A DNA stretch of 64,000 bases from Chloroflexota bacterium (GTDB lineage Bacteria; Chloroflexota; Dehalococcoidia; Lucifugimonadales; Lucifugimonadaceae). The DNA lies in contig JABMNO010000026.1 in the NCBI GenBank assembly GCA_013204555.1, positions 1 to 64,000 on the forward strand. Reading direction: 5' to 3'. The notes beneath the pieces are model-generated. The model was not told the DNA's origin, made no database searches, and saw only the letters and a list, made by a program, of their open reading frames with translations. Of the stretch, positions 7,750-17,407 are shown one piece after another. Both the position numbers and the translations under genes were made by a program. Numbering within the stretch: the stretch's first letter is position 1; each line of letters opens with the position of its first letter.

Positions 7750-10700
7750 CAGGTCCCGCCCACCAGCGTCGCAGCCAATTCCGCCGCCTCGCGCGCTGCG
7801 TCATCTATGTCCTCAAAGCGATACTCCGCTTCCTCGCCATCTAGCGCGCGCCTCGAAAACACCAACCATGCCTCGGATACTCGCAGTCCTGTGGCCTGGG
7901 CGATCGCGTGCGCGTACACGCCTAATTGCATTCTGTAGGGAGCAGACGCCTCAGCGAGCACATCACCGTCTCCAACGCGATCTGTCTTGAAATCTATGAT
8001 CACCAGATCGCCGTTCTCATCCTCGAACGCCAGGTCGATGAAACCTTCCAGCCCACTCTCGCCTTCCACGACCGGCACGCCTACGTACGCCTCGCGGAAA
8101 TGTTTGTTGAACTGTGCGGCGCGCTGCACCACCGGGACCTGTAGCGTTGAGCGGGCCAAGTTTGCGACCTCGCCAGAACGGTCGCCCACGCCCTCCGCTA
8201 CTGCGTGCAACTGTGCGGCGGCGTCTATGCCATCGCCGGACGATAGATCGATATCCTGGAGTACGGCGTGTACGGCCCGCCCGACTTCACTCGCGCCGCG
8301 CCCTTTGCGCCACGGATGTTCGACAACCGATGGAGACACCGGCTTCACATCCTCTGTGTACGGAGCCGCTGAACCAGCCTCCTTCAGAGACGTGGCACTG
8401 ATGGTCCGTCCGAGACTCGCACAGTTCAGTACGCGCTTTCGCTCGGCCTCCCACACCGAGAAGTCAGCTTCAGACCCGAAATCAGGTGTTGCCACTGGAG
8501 CATCCTGCCGCTCGACTCTGCCGAAATCCGGAAGCTCGCTCCACAACGGTGAGCCGTTCATCACTTCATCAATGCGCGCCGCCAGGGACGATTTATCCTT
8601 CGACGGCCTGTACATGCTGACGACGAGATAGTCCTTCGCTCGCGTCGCTCCTACGTAGGCGACACGGATTAGTTCATCGGCCGACGCGTTCTTCTCCAGT
8701 CCATCAAGGAGTTCATATGGCCCAAACTCGAATCGGGCGGATGCGTTGCCAATCTGGATCCCGGCCATGGCCTCGTTCTTATCGTCGAAGAGCAACGATC
8801 CGCCGCCACTGCCACTGGCCGATCTCAGCAGGCCAGTCATCGTTACGATTGGAAATTCAAGACCCTTGGCGTGAAAAGTGGTCATCAGGCGAACGGCGTC
8901 ATTACCAATGTCAGCAATGCCACCTTCCGGCATCCGATCGCCTGATTCTGCCCGTTCCTCTGCCCACCGAATGAACTGCCGCAACGTGTGCAGGCCACCA
9001 CCGGCCAGAGTGCGGGCGCTCTCGATAAACGCCTCAAGCTGTCGGTGCCGTTCACGCGACATCCGGCTCCGAAGCGCCACTTGCCGCACGTCACGCCGCG
9101 TAGCCAGCATTTCGATCAATGCGGGTACGGATATCGCCTGACGTAACTCGTGCATCTCCCGGAGAGTCGCCAATCCATCAGCTACCGAAAGGGATTCGTT
9201 GTCGAGGACCGCTTCCAGGTGATTGAACCTGTTGCCCGTATCAACCCATCGGTACAACTCAACGTCGCTGCACCCAAATAGTGGCGACCGCAGAGCAGCC
9301 ACAGCGGCGATCTCATCTGTTGGGTCATCAATCGCTTTTAGCGCCGCTATCAGGTCACGAATCTCCTGCGACGCGAAGAGGAGTGATTGACCCTCCAGGC
9401 TGTACGGAACGCCGGTATCCTCCAGCGCCTGTGTCAGCGTCTCAAGCCCGGTCCTCCCCGGAAAAATGATGGCCATATCTTTGAACGTTGAGGGCCTTGT
9501 TTCACCGCTCTTCGGGTCAGAGGTCACCCGCCACCGGCCTGCACCGACAGCCAGAGCCATCGACGCGATTCGGCGTGCCTCCGCCTCGCGCGCAGCGAAT
9601 GCATTGGGCAGTTCCTCTTCCGCTGAGATTCCATATACGCCCTGCGGATGCCCTGAGCCATCAGGATTGATCGACGTAGTCAGAGACTCGTAGCCCGACT
9701 GCGTTGGCGTCGTCTCATGGCCCATCCACTTCTCAAACAGTTCGTTCACCCAGTTGACGATTCCCGAGTTAGATCTGAATGTGTGTTTCAGAAATACAGT
9801 CTCTGCGCCGATGGTCGTCGGAAGTTCGCCGATCACTTTCGGGTCGGCACGTCGGAATCGGTAGATGGACTGCTTGGGGTCTCCGACGACGAATAGAGCG
9901 CCAGATCTGGCCTGGGCACCTCTTTCGCTGATGCCGGCAAGCAGCGCTGCAATCTCAAGTTGCAGTGGATCGGTATCCTGGAACTCGTCGATCAATATGC
10001 GCTTGTAACGTTCGGCAAAGTACGTCTGGGCATTCGCACTTCCCTTGAGTAGATCCCGTGCCCATACGAGCAGATCGTTGAACTCTGCTCTGCCGGTGCG
10101 CCTCCGGTCCTCGGCGTAATCAAGCACGAACGTCCGCGCCGCATCGAGTATCGGGACCAGAGCGGCAGAGCGTGCCTGTTCAAGTTCTTCTCTGGCCGTC
10201 TCATCAAGTTCCTTAAACAGGTCCTTGAGCAGTTTCGCTGCATTGACGCCATCCGGCGTCTTATCCCAATCGGCTTGTCGTCCGCCGTTTTCCTTCAGGC
10301 CGCCGACCCGGGCGAGAACGGCAAGGGGAGCGTCAGACTCTGTATCCAGCCGCTCAAGACCGCGGGCCAACTCGATCACTTTCTGTGCATGCTGGAAGAG
10401 TTTGTCTTCCTCCCGCAGTTGGGAGTATTGCAGCAAGCCTTCAATTTCGGACCTTGCGGAGATGATCTGTTTTGCCACAATACGTACCTGGTTCGTATTG
10501 AGTGAAAGATCAAGAGGCTTGATGCGGTGGTACTCATTGTGAAACGCCGCCGCCAACTCCCGCAGTCTCCCAATTGGGGGCTCGAAACCCAATCTCACTG
10601 CATTGACTATCACTTCACCCAATTCAGGATCATCAAGGATCTTGTCCACCCAGACGCTGAACCTTGAGTCAAACTCGATTCCTGCATCGACGCCGTCCAG

Positions 10701-11090
10701 CGGTTCGATTACCAGCGGCAAACCGGCGTCTACAGCCCGCTCCTGGACAAGGGACTGAGCGAAGCTGTGGATCGTCTGGATAGCAGCCCGATCGAGACCA
10801 TCCAGTGCGTTCTGCGCTGCCTCATGTTGCTCCGGAGGCCGCTGACTATCGCGTGCCACGGCCTCCAGCATTGCGCGAATGCGTTCACGCAACTCAGCTG
10901 CTGCTGCCCGCGTGAATGTGATGGCGACGATCTCTTCGATTCGCACGCCTTCATTCAATACGAGGGATTCGATCCGCTGGACGAACGAGTGCGTTTTACC
11001 GGTCCCTGCGCCGGCCTCCACTACCAGCGTGGTCGCCAGATCACCGGTAATTCGATCGCGGGCCGCCTGGTCACTGGGCGTCATGGTCAT
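7749..11090 (-). CDS. addA: AddA/RecB-like UvrD-family helicase-nuclease subunit
   Basis: A 1113-residue superfamily 1A helicase with a nuclease domain, working in double-strand break end resection. Walker A is EAGAGTGKTHSF (about residue 27), Walker B RILIDEFQDTDPLQ, then VGDPKQSIYRFRRADP, HTFRSNSGI, TTFHAKGLEFPIV and YVGATRAKDYLVVS. The C-terminus holds the RecB-type PD-(D/E)XK core GFIDLAFE...LVIIDFKTD. Length and order match AddA. It overlaps addB by 4 nt at its 5' end (ATGA) and the HNH gene by 1 nt at its 3' end, so all three are translationally linked. The symbol follows the domain layout; an AdnB-like name would be equally defensible. Confidence 0.88.
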   Translation of the reverse strand: MTMTPSDQAARDRITGDLATTLVVEAGAGTGKTHSFVQRIESLVLNEGVRIEEIVAITFTRAAAAELRERIRAMLEAVARDSQRPPEQHEAAQNALDGLDRAAIQTIHSFAQSLVQERAVDAGLPLVIEPLDGVDAGIEFDSRFSVWVDKILDDPELGEVIVNAVRLGFEPPIGRLRELAAAFHNEYHRIKPLDLSLNTNQVRIVAKQIISARSEIEGLLQYSQLREEDKLFQHAQKVIELARGLERLDTESDAPLAVLARVGGLKENGGRQADWDKTPDGVNAAKLLKDLFKELDETAREELEQARSAALVPILDAARTFVLDYAEDRRRTGRAEFNDLLVWARDLLKGSANAQTYFAERYKRILIDEFQDTDPLQLEIAALLAGISERGAQARSGALFVVGDPKQSIYRFRRADPKVIGELPTTIGAETVFLKHTFRSNSGIVNWVNELFEKWMGHETTPTQSGYESLTTSINPDGSGHPQGVYGISAEEELPNAFAAREAEARRIASMALAVGAGRWRVTSDPKSGETRPSTFKDMAIIFPGRTGLETLTQALEDTGVPYSLEGQSLLFASQEIRDLIAALKAIDDPTDEIAAVAALRSPLFGCSDVELYRWVDTGNRFNHLEAVLDNESLSVADGLATLREMHELRQAISVPALIEMLATRRDVRQVALRSRMSRERHRQLEAFIESARTLAGGGLHTLRQFIRWAEERAESGDRMPEGGIADIGNDAVRLMTTFHAKGLEFPIVTMTGLLRSASGSGGGSLLFDDKNEAMAGIQIGNASARFEFGPYELLDGLEKNASADELIRVAYVGATRAKDYLVVSMYRPSKDKSSLAARIDEVMNGSPLWSELPDFGRVERQDAPVATPDFGSEADFSVWEAERKRVLNCASLGRTISATSLKEAGSAAPYTEDVKPVSPSVVEHPWRKGRGASEVGRAVHAVLQDIDLSSGDGIDAAAQLHAVAEGVGDRSGEVANLARSTLQVPVVQRAAQFNKHFREAYVGVPVVEGESGLEGFIDLAFEDENGDLVIIDFKTDRVGDGDVLAEASAPYRMQLGVYAHAIAQATGLRVSEAWLVFSRRALDGEEAEYRFEDIDDAAREAAELAATLVGGT

Positions 11091-14000
11091 GGCGCGATCT
11101 CATCGTCAGGCGGCATCACGGCTCGAATATCACTTGCGCCCGATTTCAGATCCCAGAGGCGACCACGACTGGTTGGACAGATCTGATCAAATTCGCAATA
11201 GACGCAATTGGCAAAGCCGCCGTATCCCGGTGGGCCAGGTATAGCCGGAAACACCCCGGCTCCAATTCCCTCCGTGATGCGGTCCAACGTAGCCAGCGCC
11301 TCCTGTTCGATATCGCCCAGGCGCACCCGGCGGGTCTGGAACGCACCTCGCTCAGATGTGAACCAGTAGGAGCCCTCGATTTCGCCATCGCCTCCAAAAA
11401 TAAATCGCGCAGCCATGGCATATATCGGGAGTTGCATCCGCTGCCCACCCGCGATGGGGTCGTCATCCATCGTCTTGTAGGCGTTGAGGGAGCCGGTCTT
11501 GTAATCGACGACCGATAGCTCACCATTCGCACCACGCTCCACGCGGTCTATCGCACCTCGGAACGCTACGGTTCGTCCGGACGGCAATGAGAGCTCGATC
11601 GCCGGATGGCCATCGACGCCCAGGCCAAACTTCAACTCGGTCGCAGTCGCGGTAAATCCCGTCTCTGCTTCTCGGGCCAACTCGGCATCTACGAACTGCG
11701 CAGCCTCCCGCCGCATTCGCTCTTTCTCCAGCTCCCACAATGCCCGACGACCTACCATCCCATCCGCCTGGAATTTGTCGAACTCAACGTCGGCAATCTC
11801 AAGAATCCGCCCAGTCGCGACCTCTCGAGACGGCCGCGTTCCTGACTTGATGCGCTCCTCGACGAATTCCTCCAGAATCGCATGGAGCAGCGTCCCCCGG
11901 TCGAGCGCCGATATCGTGATGATCTCCTCGGGACGGTCAACGCCCTCGAGTCGCAATATGTTCCCGGCGAAGTAGCTGAATGGGCATGCCGCCCATGATT
12001 GCAGCCGTGTTGGGCTGATAGGAGAGTCCACCGAAGGCACTGGCAGAGACTCCCCAACGAGCTTGCCGTCCCACTCAGTCCAGTTCGGGCCGAATCGATT
12101 TGACTCGACGCGCAGACCGATCTTTAACGCTCCGATTGCATCAGCTGAAACGGTCCAGTGATCGTTGGCCGGGCGTCCTCTGGAGACATGCGCACTCAAA
12201 CTTCGCAGCCGATACTCTGACCCGTTCGTGATTCCATCGCTGGGGGCGGACTCCATCCCATGCAACGGTGACTCAATTACATCCATGAACCAGCTGTTGT
12301 CGTTGTGGAGCAGGTCCCCACCCTGAAGGGCGTCATCTCCTGATACGACTCTGGCTGCCTCGATGAACCAGCGCGCCGGTCCACGCGCCGCGGCGCTCCC
12401 GATATCTGATCGCGGCCACATAAATATCCGCCGGCCGGCCGACTCCATGGCGGTCAAGAATTCTCTGCGCTGTGTCTGCTCCCTCGCGGCGCGTGTCATA
12501 AGTACGCCGGGGTCCCCGTTGAACTGACGACGGAGCCCATCCGCTAGCAGCGGATCATCACCCACGGATGAAGGGAAGGAGCCTTCAGACATCCCTACAA
12601 CAAACAAAACGTTCACGGGCACGCCGATCAGGGTCCGCAAGTGGCCAATCAGTACGCCTCGCCCCAGCGTCCCAACACGGCCCAGAGACGAGGACAACTC
12701 CGATGCGAGAATCTCCCGGAAGCGGGACAGATCTGGCTCTGGCCCCGCAATGTCGTCCAGTTGACCAATCTGATCAAGCGCGGACCGCACCTGCGTCATG
12801 CGGTCACCCGAGTCAACGGCGTTCTTCGTCAATGTGAACCGTTCAAGAGCGTGCCGACACCATTCGACATATCCGGCCCAACTCGCTGATTCGGGAGGAG
12901 GTGCATCGACCATCTCCTTCTGGAGATCCGCAAGCGCAAGAGCTTCGTGCGCATCCCCTCTCATACGTGCAGCCTGGCTCTCGCTGAGTTCTTCGCGCAG
13001 CAGGCCCCGATCCGACCGCCGGGTGGCGGCCGCGGAATATCGACTGAGCTGCTCACTCCAATTGCCCGCACCACCCACGATACCGGCCTGCCGCGATACC
13101 AGGTCCCATCGAACCGACGGAACCGGCCGCTTCGTTAGATCGACGACCAGTCCGCCATCGATCCAATCAATAAATGCTTCGCGAGAGAAATCTGTGGCAT
13201 AAACGCCAAGTAGCCCGGTGAGGAACCGTCCTTCTGGCATATCTGCCAACGTGCGCGGATTCGATCCGGAGGCTGGGATCCCCGCACGATCAAACGCCTC
13301 CAGCACTCGCTCGGCGTAGCTGACGTCACTGAACGCGACCGCCATCTCACCAAATCGAGTTCCAGCCGCCGCTATCTCGAGAACTTTGCGTACCAGCGTC
13401 CGAATTTCTTCGCCCGGGTCCGGGGCAGAGACCAGTTCCACCGGGACAACGGAACTGCCCGAACTTACCGAACTAACCGACGTGCCAGCGGTGTCCACTC
13501 CGGCCAGTCGCATTAGCGGATCGTCCAGTGACGCCTCCCCGGTGGCCCCTATGATCCACTCAACATCATCCACATCCTGTAAGGCCTCCAGAAGCGGATG
13601 GAATTCCGGTGGTGGCTGCTCCAACAGACATACGATGGTTCGGCCAAATCTCTTCTTAAATACCCCTCCAGGTGCTCGTATTTTTGTTGCGGTGGCCTCG
13701 GATGAGACGAGTTGGTCTGTGAACCCGGTAGTGCGGCTCTTGAACTTGCGCCACAAATCCACCACCAGTCCTGCGAGACCAGACGTATCTAGTCGTTGAA
13801 GTTCTTCAAGCCCTTCATTCGATACCGGACGCAACTCGCCAAATGCGCGGTGTATTGCCACCGGTAACGAAGGGTGATCCCTGGACCGGGCAAGGATGCC
13901 CAGTTCATCGTCCGACGCGTCATGAATGACGGCGTGAACGATCTGCGATGCCCTGAGGGTTGAAAGACGGGTCAACTCGCCCCCACCGGCAAGGTCGCTC

Positions 14001-14203
14001 AGATCGTCAATACGGATGAAATTGACGTTGAATAGTCCCGGCTTACGGGCCGCCAGCATACGACGCGTGAAGATACCGCTGTTATAGCTCGGCACCAGTA
14101 CCGTGATCGGGGCCAATGGGTCGGTTTCGCGAATCGACATGATCCGTGTGTAGATCAAGTCGAACCATTCGCTGCCGATGCGGGCGTAGGTGACCGGGCT
14201 CAT
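11087..14203 (-). CDS. addB: AddB-like subunit with Fe-S nuclease domain
   Basis: A 1038-residue partner of AddA. The N-terminal two thirds follow the UvrD-like layout, but the expected P-loop is replaced by VLVPSYNSGIFTRR, without Gly-Lys-Ser/Thr, so the motor is probably inactive. The C-terminal nuclease region has SPTRLQSWAACPFSYFAG, FRGAIDRVE and LSVVDYKTGS. Four cysteines, one in ACPFSYF and three at about 1000, 1003 and 1009 (CVYCEFDQIC), match the iron-sulfur staple of AddB nucleases. The ATG at 14203 begins MSPVTYARIG; its ribosome site is weak. It is the first gene of the addB-addA-HNH operon. Confidence 0.85.
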   Translation of the reverse strand: MSPVTYARIGSEWFDLIYTRIMSIRETDPLAPITVLVPSYNSGIFTRRMLAARKPGLFNVNFIRIDDLSDLAGGGELTRLSTLRASQIVHAVIHDASDDELGILARSRDHPSLPVAIHRAFGELRPVSNEGLEELQRLDTSGLAGLVVDLWRKFKSRTTGFTDQLVSSEATATKIRAPGGVFKKRFGRTIVCLLEQPPPEFHPLLEALQDVDDVEWIIGATGEASLDDPLMRLAGVDTAGTSVSSVSSGSSVVPVELVSAPDPGEEIRTLVRKVLEIAAAGTRFGEMAVAFSDVSYAERVLEAFDRAGIPASGSNPRTLADMPEGRFLTGLLGVYATDFSREAFIDWIDGGLVVDLTKRPVPSVRWDLVSRQAGIVGGAGNWSEQLSRYSAAATRRSDRGLLREELSESQAARMRGDAHEALALADLQKEMVDAPPPESASWAGYVEWCRHALERFTLTKNAVDSGDRMTQVRSALDQIGQLDDIAGPEPDLSRFREILASELSSSLGRVGTLGRGVLIGHLRTLIGVPVNVLFVVGMSEGSFPSSVGDDPLLADGLRRQFNGDPGVLMTRAAREQTQRREFLTAMESAGRRIFMWPRSDIGSAAARGPARWFIEAARVVSGDDALQGGDLLHNDNSWFMDVIESPLHGMESAPSDGITNGSEYRLRSLSAHVSRGRPANDHWTVSADAIGALKIGLRVESNRFGPNWTEWDGKLVGESLPVPSVDSPISPTRLQSWAACPFSYFAGNILRLEGVDRPEEIITISALDRGTLLHAILEEFVEERIKSGTRPSREVATGRILEIADVEFDKFQADGMVGRRALWELEKERMRREAAQFVDAELAREAETGFTATATELKFGLGVDGHPAIELSLPSGRTVAFRGAIDRVERGANGELSVVDYKTGSLNAYKTMDDDPIAGGQRMQLPIYAMAARFIFGGDGEIEGSYWFTSERGAFQTRRVRLGDIEQEALATLDRITEGIGAGVFPAIPGPPGYGGFANCVYCEFDQICPTSRGRLWDLKSGASDIRAVMPPDDEIAP

Positions 14204-14378
14204 GTTCGGAACCCGCGGGTGCGAGGCAATAATGTGTCAGGCATCAAACGCGTTTGCCACCGAACTCACAACTTCATATGGTCGGATTCGCTGCCCTCCC
14301 ACTAAGCATCGGGAAGAGCAGTTCGAACATCGGTATGGGCAAGGTTCAAAACCTGCTCAACGCCTCTGAGGAGAGAGA

Positions 14379-14453
14379 TGGTACCCCCGGAGAGACTCGA
14401 ACTCTCGCCACCGGCTCCGGAGGCCGGTGCTCTATCCACTGAGCTACGGGGGC
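14379..14453 (-). tRNA. tRNA-Arg (CCG)
   Basis: A complete 75-nt cloverleaf on the minus strand. Acceptor is GCCCCCG/CGGGGGT, D-arm GCTC...GAGC, anticodon stem CCGGC/GCCGG around loop CTCCGGA (anticodon CCG), and T-arm GAGAG-TTCGAGT-CTCTC. The CCA end is encoded. It reads CGG codons. Confidence 0.95.
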
Positions 14454-14491
14454 CAGATGGCAATATTACACCGCAAAACCGGTGCGACCGA

Positions 14492-15838
14492 CTACGCCTC
14501 GTCAGGCTCCGTGCCAACTATGGCTGAATCGGGGTCGGATTCCGGATGTCTGAGGCCTGAACCCGGCCGTTGCGTGGCCGGTACCAGGAACAGCGGCGCA
14601 ATCAGCGTGGTCACCAGAGTCATCATGATCACGACACCGAATATCTCAGACCCGATTACCCCTGTCGATAATCCGATTCCCGCAACGACAAGCGCAACTT
14701 CTCCACGCGGCAACATGCCCCAGGCGATACGCGTTGCACCAAGCCTGTTGAATCCAACGAATAGCGCTGGGATACCTGCGCCGACGAGCTTGCTGACGAT
14801 GCCAAATACCGATAACACCACGCCAAACAACAGTGCGCCCTCAAATATCGCGGGGATGTCCACCTGCATTCCCACAACCACGAAAAATATTGGCACGATG
14901 AAGAGGTTCACGGTCCCCATCGGCTCTTCGATTCGGTGCTTCAGGTCCGTGTCGGAGAGCGCAAGGCCAATTGAGTATGAACCGATAATCATCGCGAGCC
15001 CAAAGAGCTCCGCTAACCCAGCGGCCAGAAACGCAATGCCCAGCGCAAGGCCAAGTACCCCGCCTGTTGTCTTGAACCACGTAATCGCCTTCGATATATG
15101 TCTGGATAGCACCGTCCCAACAATCGTCAATCCCAGCCAGAAGCCAATCGCTTTCAGAGCGATCAGCGCTACGCTTCCGGCGGACACATCGCCAGTATCG
15201 TTGATTCCGATCACGACGGTCAGAATAAGGACTCCCAGCACGTCGTCGACTACCGCCGCGCCCATTATGGTGACGCCTTCAGGGATATGAAGCTTGTTAA
15301 CGTCAGCAAGGACCCTCGCTGTGATGCCCACCGATGTTGCCGTCATTGCGGCGCCAACGAACAGGGCAGGTACAAATCCCGCAATACTGTCTGTGTCAGC
15401 GAAATCGAAGATGAGCGTGGCAACTACACCCAGAGCGAACGGAACGATCACGCCGCCCAGGGCAATGATCGTCGCAGGGCGCGCGTACTTGATGAATTGA
15501 GGTCGATTGGTTTCAAGTCCAGCCTGAAAAAGCAGAAGGACCGCGGCCACCTGGGACAGGAAGAAAAATTCTGGCGCAACGGGTATCACTGATTCCACGT
15601 AGTGAATCGCGCCATCCACAATCTCGGCCTCAACCGGAATGTGGAAGAAAGGCCCAAAGCTCCCAATCACGATGCCGCCCAGCGCGAATGGGCCTATGGC
15701 GATCCCCGCAACGAGTTCACCAAGAAGTGCAGGAACCTTGAGGAACCGCTCAGCTATCTCCGCGCCAATTTTGGCCGCAATGAGAATGACCGCCAGACGG
15801 AGCACTAGCTCAGCTACCAGTTCTGCTGGTGACTCCAA
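14492..15838 (-). CDS. CPA2-type cation:proton antiporter
   Basis: A 448-residue membrane protein of the Na+/H+ or K+/H+ exchanger (CPA2, KefB/NapA-like) family, with about 12-13 helices. Visible landmarks are LGELVAGIAIGPFALGG near residue 40, the helix-5/6 region TSVGITARVLADVNKL, GAAVVDDVLGVLILTVV (paired aspartates expected to carry the transported ion) and MLPRGEVALVVAGIGLSTGV. There is no C-terminal TrkA-N domain. It stands alone, 38 nt from tRNA-Arg. Ion preference cannot be told from sequence alone, although the DD pair favours electrogenic Na+/H+ exchange. Confidence 0.87.
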   Translation of the reverse strand: MESPAELVAELVLRLAVILIAAKIGAEIAERFLKVPALLGELVAGIAIGPFALGGIVIGSFGPFFHIPVEAEIVDGAIHYVESVIPVAPEFFFLSQVAAVLLLFQAGLETNRPQFIKYARPATIIALGGVIVPFALGVVATLIFDFADTDSIAGFVPALFVGAAMTATSVGITARVLADVNKLHIPEGVTIMGAAVVDDVLGVLILTVVIGINDTGDVSAGSVALIALKAIGFWLGLTIVGTVLSRHISKAITWFKTTGGVLGLALGIAFLAAGLAELFGLAMIIGSYSIGLALSDTDLKHRIEEPMGTVNLFIVPIFFVVVGMQVDIPAIFEGALLFGVVLSVFGIVSKLVGAGIPALFVGFNRLGATRIAWGMLPRGEVALVVAGIGLSTGVIGSEIFGVVIMMTLVTTLIAPLFLVPATQRPGSGLRHPESDPDSAIVGTEPDEA

Positions 15839-15910
15839 TTCCTGTCAGTTTCCCTTTCTGGCCGTGCCAGACGACGCGGCGACGATCACACGCTTCCCGA
15901 ATCGGTGGTG

Positions 15911-15927
15911 GCAGGTTTCAAACCTGC
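15911..15927. repeat. Palindromic repeat GCAGGTTTCAAACCTGC
   Basis: A perfect 8+1+8 palindrome in the region downstream of the DUF5679 gene. Imperfect relatives occur at 16052-16070, near 61082 and 61128, and around 14338. It resembles a REP-like intergenic element. Confidence 0.5.
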
Positions 15928-16051
15928 ATTCCTCGGTTCTCCGCGTGAATAGAAGACTCATTCTCGCGCTGGCCCCACTCGGATGCAGCAACAAAATGTG
16001 TGTTTTTTCATTCAAACGGCCAACGATTACGAGTCCAGCCTCACCGGTAGC

Positions 16052-16070
16052 GGCAGATTTGAAACCTGCC
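16052..16070. repeat. Second copy of the CAGGTTT/AAACCTG palindrome
   Basis: GGCAGATTTGAAACCTGCC is an imperfect palindrome (one mismatch) related to the copy at 15911. Between the two copies (15928-16051) no gene was found; only a low-quality ORF spans it. Confidence 0.45.
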
Positions 16071-16082
16071 CGAGTCACAAGT

Positions 16083-16140
16083 TAAAACAAAAACCGGTCC
16101 TCGCTTCACATCCCCATCGCAAGGGGTCGAGCGAGACCGG
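16083..16140 (-). terminator. Rho-independent terminator after the DUF5679 gene
   Basis: On the minus strand, CCGGTCTCGCTCGACCCC pairs with GGGG...AGCGAGGACCGG, with a one-base bulge. TTTTTGTTTT follows at 16093-16084. It lies 29 nt after the stop codon of the small zinc protein gene. Confidence 0.75.
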
Positions 16141-16168
16141 CAGCTTCGGAACAGGACTAGCCTGACTG

Positions 16169-16315
16169 CTAACCCTTGCCTATTCTGAACATTTTCGTGC
16201 CACACACCGGGCAAGTCCCCTGTGTGGCTGGACGACCATTCTTGAGAGTGGTCGCTTTCTCGTCCTTCATCTCACGCTTGGCCCTGCATTTCAGGCAATA
16301 TGCTTGTGTAGCCAT
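16169..16315 (-). CDS. DUF5679-family small zinc protein
   Basis: A 48-residue protein, MATQAYCLKCRAKREMKDE..., ending TCPVCGTKMFRIGKG. The two CxxC knuckles, the NGRPATQGTCPVCGT core and the basic RxGK end are the DUF5679 pattern, which is common in Chloroflexota and often also found at the end of larger DNA-associated proteins. A related tail is fused to the protein at 19176-19832. The ATG has a strong GGAGGTGG site and a good promoter at 16350-16378, and a terminator follows, so it is a complete single-gene unit. Function is unknown; binding of nucleic acid is an inference. Confidence 0.85.
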   Translation of the reverse strand: MATQAYCLKCRAKREMKDEKATTLKNGRPATQGTCPVCGTKMFRIGKG

Positions 16316-16349
16316 CGTCCACCTCCCTGCGTGCCTCTACTGATTGGGA

Positions 16350-16378
16350 AACTTACGAGCAGGCCATCGCACTGTCAA
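16350..16378 (-). promoter_or_regulatory. Sigma-70-type promoter for the DUF5679 gene
   Basis: A perfect -35 TTGACA (16378-16373), a 17-bp spacer and TAAGTT as -10 (16355-16350) on the minus strand. This places the start of transcription near 16343, about 28 nt before the ATG. Confidence 0.7.
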
Positions 16379-16464
16379 TAGCCATTTGCAAATATTAGCC
16401 TGTGTATGTTTGTATTTTATTGCGTTATTTCGCTGCATATTCTGGGAAATATTGAATACGACCG

Positions 16465-17406
16465 TTACACCGGTGAAATCACCTTGTCTGGTTTCCACCA
16501 CGGCCCTGTAGGATCGTACTGTGCAGTGGCAATAAACGACCCTTCGGAGTCGTACACACGCACCAGGTCACCTTCATGAACTCCCGTCCCATCGACCTCT
16601 TTCGAGGTTGCCCGGACAGACTGACCATTCCGTATCTGGTCCTCAGTCAGAGGGTTCATCGCCACGCTGGGCAGGTTCGCCAGGACTGCGTCAATCGGAA
16701 GAATCGCATCCTGCCAGCGGTCTTCGGTCGAGAGAGTCTCCAGATCCTCCAATGTGACCGCAGGTCCAATCTCGAATCCGCTCGCCTTTGTCCTGACCAG
16801 AGTCGTCAGATGTGCGTGGGTTCCCACAGCCGCGCCCAGATCGTGCGCCAGTGAGCGAGCATAGAAGCCGCTGCTACAGTCAATTTCCAGCCCGAAATCT
16901 GGATGTTCCCATGATGCTATCTCTAGCCGATACACCGTGACCGGACGGGCCTCTCGCTCAACCTCAATACCCTGGCGTGCCAGCTTGTAGAGCGGAACAC
17001 CGTCGCGCTTGAGCGCGCTGAACATTGGTGGGACCTGTTTGATATCGCCTCTGAACGCGTCGAGGGCCGCTTCAACTGACTCACGAGTCACGCCCGATGC
17101 ATCACTGGTTTCCGTCATCTCACCGGACGCGTCGTAGGTGTTAGTGGCGAACCCAAGTTTCACCGTGATCACGTACGTCTTGCGGCCCGTTAGCACCAAC
17201 TCAAGGAATCGAGTCGCCTTGCCAATCGCCACTGGCAATACGCCGGTTGCATCTGGATCCAGAGTGCCGCCGTGGCCAACCTTCTTCTGACCAGTGATCC
17301 GCTTGATCTGCCTCAAGACATCCATTGAGGTCATTCCGGGGTCTTTGTTGATATTGAGGAACCCGCCGGAAATTTGAGGGACCTGGGGACGTTGGGGCTG
17401 TTTCAA
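16465..17406 (-). CDS. truB: tRNA pseudouridine(55) synthase TruB
   Basis: A 313-residue enzyme that makes pseudouridine 55 in the T-loop of tRNA. It opens GGFLNINKDPGMTSMDVLR. The catalytic aspartate lies in KVGHGGTLDPDATGVLP, followed by GKATRFLE, VPPMFSALKRDGVPLYKLAR and SGFYARSLAHDLG. A PUA-like C-terminal region follows (RNGQSVRA...GDLVRVYDSEG). The start is TTG, 1 nt after the rbfA stop; the next methionine would remove conserved residues. rbfA-truB adjacency is typical of bacterial translation operons. Confidence 0.95.
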   Translation of the reverse strand: MKQPQRPQVPQISGGFLNINKDPGMTSMDVLRQIKRITGQKKVGHGGTLDPDATGVLPVAIGKATRFLELVLTGRKTYVITVKLGFATNTYDASGEMTETSDASGVTRESVEAALDAFRGDIKQVPPMFSALKRDGVPLYKLARQGIEVEREARPVTVYRLEIASWEHPDFGLEIDCSSGFYARSLAHDLGAAVGTHAHLTTLVRTKASGFEIGPAVTLEDLETLSTEDRWQDAILPIDAVLANLPSVAMNPLTEDQIRNGQSVRATSKEVDGTGVHEGDLVRVYDSEGSFIATAQYDPTGPWWKPDKVISPV

Positions 17407-17407
17407 A

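Noticed and set aside
15639-16085. 148-codon plus-strand ORF across the antiporter start and the palindromes
   Set aside because: It runs into intergenic repeats and lacks any ribosome site or recognisable domain.
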